The notes beneath the pieces were generated by a model. It made no database searches, was not told the origin of the DNA, and worked only from the letters and a program-made list of their open reading frames with translations. A program made the position numbers and the translations under genes. A stretch of 8,035 bases of DNA, from positions 1-8,035 of the forward strand of contig JAUWKH010000067.1 of NCBI GenBank assembly GCA_030614305.1, in the 5' to 3' direction. Origin of the DNA: Bacteroidota bacterium (lineage in GTDB: Bacteria; Bacteroidota; Bacteroidia; Bacteroidales; JADFUO01). How positions within the stretch are numbered: the first letter of the stretch is position 1; each line of letters opens with the position of its first letter. Shown here piece by piece: positions 1-6,709 of this stretch.

Positions 1-582
1 TCCTAAAGTGCCACCAGGATGAAATTGAGCAAAATCACTGGCAGAAAATCCTCTGCATTTAAGCAAACTAACAGCCAAAGCATCACCCAAAACAAGCTGG
101 GCAGTAGTACTTGATGTTGGAGCTAAATTATTAGGACATGCTTCCTGCTTAACTGTTGAATCAATAATATAATCTGCATGTTTTGCCAAAAACGATTCTT
201 TATTCCCAACTAAAGCAATTAATTTGTTTCCTCTTAATTTTAACAATGGAACTAAAACTTTTATTTCCGGAGTATTACCACTTTTCGAAATACAAATAAT
301 TATATCATCTTTTCGAATAATACCCAAATCCCCATGAATAGCATCAGCGGCATGCATAAAAATTGCAGGTGTACCGGTTGAATTTAGTGTTGAAACGATT
401 TTAGAGGCAATATGTGCACTCTTACCGATCCCTGTAATAATCACTCTTCCATGAGTATTGTATATCAGTTCAACACATTTTGCAAAGTTTTCATTAATTG
501 ATTTTTTTAAATTTGTTATTGCATTTAACTCAATTTCAATAGTTTTTAATGCAATTTTTTTTATATCTTTATATGATTTCAA
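1..582 (-). CDS. kdsD: Arabinose-5-phosphate isomerase, KpsF/GutQ/KdsD family (3' end cut by window)
   Basis: Family role: interconverts D-ribulose 5-phosphate and D-arabinose 5-phosphate, the first step of Kdo synthesis for lipopolysaccharide, in the cytoplasm. The 194 codons visible translate to a SIS domain with the family signatures GIGKSAHIASK (residues 51-61), HAADAIHGDLG (77-87), ISKSGNTPE (98-106), EACPNNLAPTSSTT (147-160) and FHPGG (187-191). K54, E106, E147 and H188 align at a constant offset of five with E. coli KdsD K59, E111, E152 and H193, so the active site looks intact. The C-terminal CBS-domain pair expected in this family lies beyond the window edge. No ATG is available: a stop at 618-616 precedes the frame, and TTG at 582-580 gives an N-terminus (LKSYKDI) that matches relatives from memory. 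It is divergent from recQ. KdsD is the best name, but a GutQ-type paralogue cannot be excluded. Confidence 0.93.
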   Translation of the reverse strand, partial: MKSYKDIKKIALKTIEIELNAITNLKKSINENFAKCVELIYNTHGRVIITGIGKSAHIASKIVSTLNSTGTPAIFMHAADAIHGDLGIIRKDDIIICISKSGNTPEIKVLVPLLKLRGNKLIALVGNKESFLAKHADYIIDSTVKQEACPNNLAPTSSTTAQLVLGDALAVSLLKCRGFSASDFAQFHPGGTLG

Positions 583-759
583 AATATTTTTTATAAAAAT
601 TTGTTTAATAAAATATTATTTATTGCTATATTTGTAATTGCATGTATAAAATCAATAAAATAACTTAAATAAATTTGATTTATTATTAAATAATTATAAT
701 AGCTTATCGTAATTGTTTTATTTTACGATACAAATATATTTAAAATTAAGCAGAATAAA
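583..759. promoter_or_regulatory. Divergent kdsD/recQ intergenic region
   Basis: This AT-rich spacer of 177 nt must hold the promoters of two divergent genes. TAnnTTTG (-7-like) boxes seen on the plus strand are TATATTTG at 627-634 and TAAATTTG at 670-677. On the minus strand TATATTTG lies at 738-731. None has a well-placed -33 TTG: the nearest, at 601-603, is 23 nt before the 627 box. In sequence this AT-rich such boxes also arise by chance, so no single promoter is assigned. An 8-bp inverted repeat (705-730) lies inside the spacer. Confidence 0.4.
705..730. repeat. Perfect 8-bp inverted repeat between kdsD and recQ
   Basis: TATCGTAA at 705-712 and its exact reverse complement TTACGATA at 723-730 flank a 10-nt T-rich loop. 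It contains two of the few C/G pairs in this stretch. The right arm abuts a minus-strand TATATTTG box (738-731). It could be an operator for a dimeric regulator, with about 18 bp between arm centres, or a weak RNA hairpin in a leader. There is no T-run making it a terminator for either gene. Confidence 0.5.
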
Positions 760-2961
760 ATGGTTAAAGCTGAAGAATATTCTCTTCATGAATTATTAAA
801 AAATATTTTCGGGTTTGAAAATTTCAAGGGCAATCAGGAACCTATCATAGAAAGTGTATTATCCGGAAACCACACATTTGTAATTATGCCTACAGGTGGG
901 GGCAAATCTATGTGCTATCAGTTACCTGCACTTATTAAAAAAGGAACTGCTATAATAATATCTCCGCTTATAGCTTTGATGAAGAATCAGGTAGATTCAA
1001 TACGTAGTTTTGGAACTGAACAAGGTATAGCCCATTTTCTTAACTCTTCTCTTTCAAAAACAGAAATCGCTCAAGTAAAAAAAGACCTTACTCTGGAGAA
1101 AACCAAATTATTGTATGTTGCCCCGGAATCACTTACCAAATTAGAAAACATTGATTTTTTAAAAACTATAGATATTTCTTTTTATGCAATTGATGAGGCT
1201 CATTGCATTTCGGAATGGGGACATGATTTCAGACCTGAATACAGGAGACTAAGACCAATAATTGACGCAATAGGGAAAAAAGTTCCGATAATTGCATTAA
1301 CAGCTACAGCCACACTTAAAGTACAACAGGATATCCTAAAAAATCTTGATATTCTTGATGCAAACGTTTTTAAATCTTCATTTGACAGACCAAATATGTA
1401 TTATGAAATCCGTCAAAAAAATAAAGATGTAATAAAAGAAATCATAAAATACATAAAAAATAATTCGGGTAAGTCGGGTATAGTTTACTGTTTGAGCCGA
1501 AAAAAAGTTGAAGAATTAGCCGAAACACTTCAAATAAACAACATTAAGGCATTACCTTATCACGCCGGTCTGGATTCTGTGACCCGCAGGACAAATCAGG
1601 ACAAATTCCTGATGGAAGATGTTGATATTATCGTTGCAACAATTGCTTTCGGAATGGGGATTGACAAACCCGATATTCGTTTTGTTATACATCATGATAT
1701 ACCCAAGAGCATTGAAGGTTATTATCAGGAAACCGGCAGAGGAGGTCGTGATGACGGTGAAGGAAACTGTATAACTTTTTATAATTATGACGACATTCAG
1801 AAACTGGAAAAATTTATGAAAGGGAAACCTGTTGCCGAACAGGAAATTGCCAAAGAACTGCTTTTAGAAACCGTTGCTTATGCAGAGTCCTCAGTTTGCC
1901 GACATAAATTATTACTTCACTATTTTGGCGAAGTATATCCTAAAGACTATTGCGGCGCCTGTGATAATTGCCTGCATCCAAAAACAAAATTTGAAGGTAA
2001 AGATTATGTTAAGTTAGTTCTTGAAACCGTTTTGTCGGTAAAACAATTATTTAAAGGAAAACATATTATCAATATTCTAATAGGGAAAAACACAGCCACC
2101 CTGAAATCTTTCAAACATAATAAAATTCCCGAATTCGGCAAAGGAATGGAAAAAGACGAAAGATTCTGGAATGCTGTGATTCGTCAATCACTGATACAAC
2201 GACTTCTTGTTAAAGATATTGACAATTACGGTTTATTGAAGATCACAAAGGAAGGAATAAAATTCCTTAAGAAACCTTATTCCATAATGCTTGTTCAGGA
2301 TCATGATTACGAAAATCCTGATGATGAGGATTTCTTTGCTGAAGCCGGAAGTCATAAAACAAGCACTACTGATAAAACTCTTTTTGCTTTGCTTAAAGAC
2401 CTTAGAAAAGAAATTTCAAGAAAAGAAAAACTACCTCCTTTTGTAATTTTTCAAGATCCTTCACTTGAAGACATGGCTACACAATATCCCATAACATTGG
2501 ATGAAATGAAGCAGATAACAGGAGTTGGGACAGGTAAAGCCAAAAAATACAGCAAACCATTCATTGAGCTTATTGAACAGTATGTTGAAGAAAACGAGAT
2601 TATCAGACCTATGGATATGGTGGTGAAATCGGTTGTCAACAAATCAGGTCTTAAAGTTTATATTATTCAAAGTATTGACCGCAAGCTTCCTTTAGAAGAT
2701 ATTGCCTTTACAAAAAGCATTACAATTGATGAACTACTCACAGAAATCGAAAGAATAGTTTCATCAGGAACTAAAATTGATATCAATTATTATATCAGTG
2801 AATGCGTTGATGAATATCATCAGGGAGAAATCTTTGAATACTTTAGGGAAGCTGATTCCGATTCAGTACAGGAAGCTCTGGAAGAATTGGGTGAAGCTGA
2901 ATTCAATGAAGAAGAAATCAGATTGATAAGAATTAAATTTATTTCAGAAATTGGCAATTAA
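760..2961 (+). CDS. recQ: ATP-dependent DNA helicase RecQ
   Basis: A 3'-5' superfamily 2 DNA helicase acting in recombination repair and at stalled forks. The 733 residues show all family parts. Walker A MPTGGGKS is at 43-50, DEAH at 145-148 followed by the RecQ aromatic loop CISEWGHDFRPEYRRL, and LTATAT at 180-185. Motif V region IAFGMGIDKPDIRFVIHHD runs 295-313, and motif VI YYQETGRGGRDD (321-332) carries the candidate arginine finger. The zinc-binding cysteines are C380, C398, C401 and C404, followed by the RQC winged helix (about 410-510) and an HRDC domain (about 535-613). A tail of about 115 residues (620-733) resembles the HTH_40-type extension often found on Bacteroidota RecQ proteins of 700-plus residues. 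The ATG at 760 puts the helicase core at the normal distance. The gene is divergent from kdsD, an arrangement I recall from other Bacteroidota, and a small lipoprotein gene follows after 51 nt. Confidence 0.98.
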   Translation: MVKAEEYSLHELLKNIFGFENFKGNQEPIIESVLSGNHTFVIMPTGGGKSMCYQLPALIKKGTAIIISPLIALMKNQVDSIRSFGTEQGIAHFLNSSLSKTEIAQVKKDLTLEKTKLLYVAPESLTKLENIDFLKTIDISFYAIDEAHCISEWGHDFRPEYRRLRPIIDAIGKKVPIIALTATATLKVQQDILKNLDILDANVFKSSFDRPNMYYEIRQKNKDVIKEIIKYIKNNSGKSGIVYCLSRKKVEELAETLQINNIKALPYHAGLDSVTRRTNQDKFLMEDVDIIVATIAFGMGIDKPDIRFVIHHDIPKSIEGYYQETGRGGRDDGEGNCITFYNYDDIQKLEKFMKGKPVAEQEIAKELLLETVAYAESSVCRHKLLLHYFGEVYPKDYCGACDNCLHPKTKFEGKDYVKLVLETVLSVKQLFKGKHIINILIGKNTATLKSFKHNKIPEFGKGMEKDERFWNAVIRQSLIQRLLVKDIDNYGLLKITKEGIKFLKKPYSIMLVQDHDYENPDDEDFFAEAGSHKTSTTDKTLFALLKDLRKEISRKEKLPPFVIFQDPSLEDMATQYPITLDEMKQITGVGTGKAKKYSKPFIELIEQYVEENEIIRPMDMVVKSVVNKSGLKVYIIQSIDRKLPLEDIAFTKSITIDELLTEIERIVSSGTKIDINYYISECVDEYHQGEIFEYFREADSDSVQEALEELGEAEFNEEEIRLIRIKFISEIGN

Positions 2962-3012
2962 TATCAATAAAAAACATTAAAAATCTTTTATAGAATCATT
3001 AACTTAATTTTA

Positions 3013-3369
3013 ATGAAATATTTCCCGTTAATAATTTTAGTAATATTTCTTTCTTCCTGTAAAAATAAAAATACCGAGGATTTAACATTTGTTCCGGATA
3101 ATATTATCCCAATGGAGCAAATGGTTGATATTCTTACTGATTTTCAGCTTGTTGAAGCATCTTTAAACATTAAACGCAAAAGCGGCCAGAATTATAAAGA
3201 TTTTGTTAATTTTTATTATGATTCTATTTTTGAAAAATATGATATTACTCCCGATAAATTTAAAGAAAGTCTTGATTACTATGAAACTCATTTAAAACAA
3301 TTTGAAAAAGTATATGAAAAGGTTATTGCCAAACTTAATGAGAAACAAAAGGAAGTTAAGAATGAATGA
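3013..3369 (+). CDS. Small DUF4296-type lipoprotein
   Basis: This 118-aa protein starts with a short hydrophobic signal ending in the lipobox LSSC, with the lipidated cysteine at residue 16, so it should be an envelope lipoprotein. The rest matches my memory of the Bacteroidota family DUF4296. It has the IPMEQMVDILTDFQLVEA stretch (about 32-49), then a FYYDSIFEKYDITPDKF segment (67-83), and a Lys/Glu-rich helical C-terminus. Function is unknown. After the cysteine comes KNKNTED, not an acidic run, so a surface-export signal is less evident than in the neighbouring lipoprotein. It lies 51 nt after recQ on the same strand, with no clear promoter between, and may be co-transcribed. Its stop is only 3 nt from the stop of the convergent gene. 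Confidence 0.85.
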   Translation: MKYFPLIILVIFLSSCKNKNTEDLTFVPDNIIPMEQMVDILTDFQLVEASLNIKRKSGQNYKDFVNFYYDSIFEKYDITPDKFKESLDYYETHLKQFEKVYEKVIAKLNEKQKEVKNE

Positions 3370-3372
3370 TTT

Positions 3373-3789
3373 TTATTTGGTATAATCTGCCGTACAATCC
3401 TCACCCGAACCTGCAATCACCAGTGTATAGCTCCATTGAATAAGATTTTCATTTTTATAAGAGCCGCTTCCGCTTACTGTCCAGTTGTCACCAATTATTT
3501 GCGATTCAACATTAATCGTATTTCCAACAACCAAAGCATAAGCAGGTGCATACCCCTGACCCGGGTTACAAAAATTTGAAATTAAAACCTGGGCACTGTG
3601 TGAAGGGTCTTTAGTAATAGTTACCTGATAATTCGCTTTGTTACATGTTTCATTAACATTCCATGTGCCTAAATACTTATCACGCGTGTCGCCCGGATCT
3701 GCTGTATCATCCTCATCGGGATTGCAAGCTAAAAAACTTGTTATAAGTATGATGCAAAAAATAGCAACATATTTAATCGTTTTTTTCAT
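3373..3789 (-). CDS. Small lipoprotein, lipocalin-like, probably surface-exposed
   Basis: This 138-aa protein has a signal peptide ending in the lipobox FLAC, with the lipidated cysteine at residue 22, followed by NPDEDD. An acidic run just after the lipid cysteine resembles the lipoprotein export signal described in Bacteroidota, suggesting transport to the outer face of the outer membrane. The mature part begins YLGTWNVNETC (39-49) and continues as alternating beta-strand-like segments, like small lipocalin-like lipoproteins of this phylum. Cysteines at 49, 74 and 132 could allow one disulfide. Ligand and role are unknown. It ends 3 nt from the DUF4296 gene (convergent), and a good promoter lies about 35 nt upstream of its ATG. 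The assignment to a lipocalin-like fold is from sequence feel, not a search. Confidence 0.8.
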   Translation of the reverse strand: MKKTIKYVAIFCIILITSFLACNPDEDDTADPGDTRDKYLGTWNVNETCNKANYQVTITKDPSHSAQVLISNFCNPGQGYAPAYALVVGNTINVESQIIGDNWTVSGSGSYKNENLIQWSYTLVIAGSGEDCTADYTK

Positions 3790-3824
3790 TATCTTTAAAT
3801 TTATAATTTTTAAACTTTTTTATG

Positions 3825-3853
3825 CAAATTTAAATAAAAAAAAGTGCCCCAAA
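3825..3853 (-). promoter_or_regulatory. Bacteroidota-type promoter of the small lipoprotein gene
   Basis: Reading the minus strand, TTTG (3853-3850) is followed by a 17-nt spacer and TAAATTTG (3832-3825), which fits TAnnTTTG, and then CAT. Transcription would start near 3818, leaving a leader of about 29 nt before the ATG at 3789. The box-to-ATG distance (35 nt) and the TTTGCAT context nearly equal those at the transposase promoter at the right end, which supports both. The -33 part lies in the loop of the upstream terminator. Confidence 0.6.
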
Positions 3854-3873
3854 AACTTCTGAAGCACTTTTTT
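3838..3873 (-). terminator. Rho-independent terminator (possibly bidirectional)
   Basis: AAAAAAGTGC at 3838-3847 pairs perfectly with GCACTTTTTT at 3864-3873, a 10-bp stem with a 16-nt loop. On the minus strand it lies 23 nt beyond the stop of the Trp-repeat gene and ends in a run of eight T, so it should end that transcript. On the plus strand it also ends in six T, but no plus-strand gene needs it. Confidence 0.75.
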
Positions 3874-3895
3874 CCAAAATATCCTAAATAATAAA

Positions 3896-5293
3896 TTATT
3901 TCATAATTGCCATTTTCTGCTTATATAAAATTTCATTATCCCTTTGTAAAACAATAAGATACATACCTGCCGGAACTCTTTCGTTTATGCTTATAACTTC
4001 ACCGGCACTAAATGATTCGTTGTAAACTATTTTCCCTGAAAAATCAAAAACAGTTGCATTATATGATCCTGCTTCCAGGTTAGAAAAAGTAATAGGCATA
4101 TTTATTTTATAAGGATTTGCAAAAACACACTTTATGGAACTTTCAAAATCCGTTTCATTATTAATATCCGCATACGAGCTTTTCAAATTAATTACCATAA
4201 CCCACTTTTTGAAATTAATCCAGTTTGAATTGTAATTGTCCCAAAGCTGTTTTAATTTTTCAATCATATTACCTTCATCGTCATAAGAAAATTGGCAAAA
4301 TGAAACGTTTTTCCATGTGCCGTTATGTTCTCTATGCTGAAAAACCGTTTCAATTAAATAATTATTTATATCATAAGTAAATTGCCTTCGTGCAAAGCCA
4401 ACCCAGGTATTGTTTGAAGGTCTCCATGCTTGTTTCCGCCTCTCAATCCTGTTTCCGTTTTCATCATATATTAGCACATGACGAATCCTGTTTTTCCAGA
4501 CTTGTGCAATAAATTTCCAATCCTGATGAATAATTAATCTCAAATAACCGTAATCGTTATAATCAAATATCTTGCGGCTTTTCTTTACCCAAATATTGGC
4601 AAATTGTTTCCAATGTTTTGTAATTCTCACTCTAAGATAACCTGTGGAATCATAGCCATATTGGTTAAGGAAAACATTTTGCCAGCACCATGTGTTTGCA
4701 ATATTTTTCCATTTCTGTGAAGTATCTGCTACAAGAGTATCATCAACATAAGTAAACACTTTGTAATGTTTATTTGCCCATGTTTGATTAATATTTAACC
4801 AGAACTGAGTTACCACATCAATCAGGCGATTATTTTCGTTAAAAGTATTTAATCTGTGAAAATAATTTACCCATTCTTCATTTGCCTGATGCCAGACTTG
4901 TATGGTTTTTTCAATCCGGTTTTCGTTGTTATCATACACGAATTGAAAATACAATCCGTTTTTCCAGCCGTTATTTAAAGTCCAGTACTGAAAAAGCTTT
5001 TCAATAACATTGTCAGCATTATCATAAGTTAATATTCTCCGTGTTCTGTTTTTCCATGTTTGTGTTGACAAATCCCAAATATAACCTATAATAGTATCGT
5101 TACCCAAATCCCTGGTATTACTAAAATAGTAATTCTCTTCAGAGATGTTTATATCCTGATCATCATTTGTAATTGTAGGATCAAGTTGTTCGTTGTTTAA
5201 TTGCTCATTTACAATTTCAGGAATAATAAGGTCTTGCGCATTTAACCCTGTAATTAGAATTCCTGTAATAAAAAATAATAGTAATTTTTTCAT
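3896..5293 (-). CDS. Secreted Trp-pair repeat protein with T9SS type A-like sorting domain
   Basis: This 465-aa protein has a Sec signal peptide (MKKLLLFFITGILITGLNA, cleavage near residue 19-20) and a short Asn/Asp/Glu-rich linker (20-70). A repeat region (about 71-360) follows. Its units are about 31 residues long, each with the pattern W-x6-W-x-N, an aromatic-rich strand ending in Y-D, an N-x-x-I-E turn, and Q-x-W. The Trp pairs fall at 73/80, 104/110, 134/141, 165/172, 195/202, 228/235, 259/266, 290/297 and 351/358, and in one unit only the second Trp (327) is kept. The C-terminal 75 residues (ANPYKI... GSYNATVFDFSGKIV... AGMYLIVL... KMAIMK) look like a type A sorting domain of the type IX secretion system, so it is probably exported and anchored at the surface or released. 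The Y-D element recalls YD/RHS repeats, but the period is longer. No enzymatic motif is seen; an adhesin or matrix role is only a guess. A terminator follows it. Confidence 0.9.
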   Translation of the reverse strand: MKKLLLFFITGILITGLNAQDLIIPEIVNEQLNNEQLDPTITNDDQDINISEENYYFSNTRDLGNDTIIGYIWDLSTQTWKNRTRRILTYDNADNVIEKLFQYWTLNNGWKNGLYFQFVYDNNENRIEKTIQVWHQANEEWVNYFHRLNTFNENNRLIDVVTQFWLNINQTWANKHYKVFTYVDDTLVADTSQKWKNIANTWCWQNVFLNQYGYDSTGYLRVRITKHWKQFANIWVKKSRKIFDYNDYGYLRLIIHQDWKFIAQVWKNRIRHVLIYDENGNRIERRKQAWRPSNNTWVGFARRQFTYDINNYLIETVFQHREHNGTWKNVSFCQFSYDDEGNMIEKLKQLWDNYNSNWINFKKWVMVINLKSSYADINNETDFESSIKCVFANPYKINMPITFSNLEAGSYNATVFDFSGKIVYNESFSAGEVISINERVPAGMYLIVLQRDNEILYKQKMAIMK

Positions 5294-5436
5294 AGCTCAA
5301 TAATATTTGATTAATAAAATGTTTTTTGTTTTGATTCTTAAAATCGTGAAAGGTTTAAAAAAAAATACTATTTTTATCTAAAATTTTATTTAATTTATCA
5401 ATAATCAATTTTTTTATTAATTAAAAATTATTTATC

Positions 5437-5865
5437 ATGGAAAAACCTCAATTAACAGAACAGGCTTATTTATTTCTTTCAGAAGTTAAAAAATGGACAA
5501 AATTTCTTTCAATCATCGGGTTTATATTTATAGGTATATTTGTATTCTTTGCCTTATTCTTAGGGACATTTTTAGGTGGATTAAGCGATATCACAGGTAG
5601 TTACATTTCTTTTCCCTCTGTTTTAGTAACAATAATTTATTTATTAATTGCTCTTTTGTATTTTTTTCCTGTATGGTTTTTATTTAAATTTTCAACTAAT
5701 TTAGGAAAATCTTTAAAATCGGGTAATGAATCGGAATTAACTGATGCTTTCTCTTATCTGAAATTACATTATAAATTTATCGGTATTCTGACAATTATAT
5801 TTTTATCAATATATCTTTTATTCATCATTTTTGGAGTTGTGATAGCTGGTATTGTCACTTTATAA
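5437..5865 (+). CDS. DUF5362-type small membrane protein
   Basis: A 142-aa integral membrane protein of unknown function. A short cytosolic-type N-terminus (LTEQAYLFLSEVKKWTKFL) precedes hydrophobic segments at about 22-48, 59-84 and 112-140. The loop between the last two has the pattern KFSTNLGKSLKSGNESELTDAFSYLKLHYKFIGIL (84-118), which I associate with the Bacteroidota family DUF5362. No signal peptide or catalytic motif is visible. The amidase gene follows after only 19 nt on the same strand, so the two are probably co-transcribed. No good TAnnTTTG promoter was found in the 143-nt gap upstream. Confidence 0.8.
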   Translation: MEKPQLTEQAYLFLSEVKKWTKFLSIIGFIFIGIFVFFALFLGTFLGGLSDITGSYISFPSVLVTIIYLLIALLYFFPVWFLFKFSTNLGKSLKSGNESELTDAFSYLKLHYKFIGILTIIFLSIYLLFIIFGVVIAGIVTL

Positions 5866-5884
5866 ATAATAAAATTATAATAGG

Positions 5885-6709
5885 ATGAAAATAAATAATA
5901 ATCAACAACTGGAAGATGGTGAAAACATCTCCCACATGAAATGCCCTAAAAACAAACAAAAGTTCAGGGAGGGATTTCCTGATACAATAATAATTCATTA
6001 TACTGCAGGCAGAGATGCAGAATCATCAGCCAAATATCTTTGCAAAGATAATGTAAAAGCTTCCGCTCATCTTGTAATAGGCAGAGACGGAAAGATTATT
6101 CAGCTTGTTCCTTTTGACACAATCACCTGGCATGCAGGTACTAGCGAGTATGGCAGTAAAAAGGGGTTGAATAAATATTCAATTGGAATTGAATTAGACA
6201 ATGCCGGGATTTTAAAAAAAGAGGGTAATGAATTTATATCTTGGTTCGGGAAGAAATATACGGATGACCAGGTAATTTATGCTACCCATCGTAACGAAAA
6301 GCAAGCACAATACTGGCATATTTTTACTGAAAAACAAATTAAGACATGCGAAGAAGTATGCAGTCAACTTATCAAGAAATACAGCAATATCAAAACAATT
6401 CTAGGACATGAAGAAATAGCGCCCGGCAGAAAACAAGACCCCGGACCCGCCTTCCCTTTGGATAAATTAAGAAATCATCTGATATTTAATGACAGAGAAT
6501 CTGATGAATTGGATACCCTGCCCGAATTTGGAACAGTTATACCTTCAAAACTAAATATCAGAACAGGACCAGGCAAGGACTTTGAAAAAGCTGCTTTACC
6601 TTTAACCGAAGGTACAAAAGTAAAAATTTTAGGACAGCAATCTGGCTGGTACCACGTTTCAACAGAAATAACCGGATGGGTAGCAAAGAAATATATTAAA
6701 ATAAATTAG
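5885..6709 (+). CDS. N-acetylmuramoyl-L-alanine amidase (Amidase_2) with C-terminal SH3b domain
   Basis: A zinc amidase expected to cut the bond between N-acetylmuramic acid and L-alanine in peptidoglycan or its fragments. The 274 residues hold an AmpD/T7-lysozyme-like domain (about 30-200). Zinc ligands can be assigned to H38 in IIIHYTAG, H175 in LGHEEIAPGRKQDPG and D185, with K183 at the catalytic lysine position. The supporting motifs are DGKIIQLVP (68-76), WHAG (82-85) and SIGIELDNAG (99-108). A bacterial SH3 domain follows at about 214-273, with LNIRTGPG (223-230) and GWVAKKYI (264-271), and usually binds cell wall. No signal peptide is present at the ATG used, and the alternative start M18 gives none either, so the product is cytosolic unless exported unconventionally or released by lysis. 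That combination is like phage endolysins, but no phage genes are near. It is 19 nt downstream of a DUF5362-type membrane protein gene. Confidence 0.93.
   Translation: MKINNNQQLEDGENISHMKCPKNKQKFREGFPDTIIIHYTAGRDAESSAKYLCKDNVKASAHLVIGRDGKIIQLVPFDTITWHAGTSEYGSKKGLNKYSIGIELDNAGILKKEGNEFISWFGKKYTDDQVIYATHRNEKQAQYWHIFTEKQIKTCEEVCSQLIKKYSNIKTILGHEEIAPGRKQDPGPAFPLDKLRNHLIFNDRESDELDTLPEFGTVIPSKLNIRTGPGKDFEKAALPLTEGTKVKILGQQSGWYHVSTEITGWVAKKYIKIN

Noticed and set aside
2451..2642. 63-codon minus-strand frame inside recQ
   Set aside because: It lies fully within the conserved HRDC part of recQ in antisense, with no independent support.
3638..3862. 74-codon plus-strand frame over the lipoprotein start
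   Set aside because: Antisense to the signal peptide and promoter of the minus-strand lipoprotein, which has a clear lipobox and promoter. The plus product has no family features.
3896..5293. RHS/YD-repeat toxin
   Set aside because: Y-D elements are present, but the period is about 31 with Trp pairs. There is no RHS core motif or C-terminal toxin, and the protein ends in a T9SS-type sorting domain.
5437..6709. Prophage lysis cassette
   Set aside because: Only the amidase is endolysin-like. No structural, packaging or replication phage genes are present, and the membrane protein looks like a chromosomal DUF5362 member.
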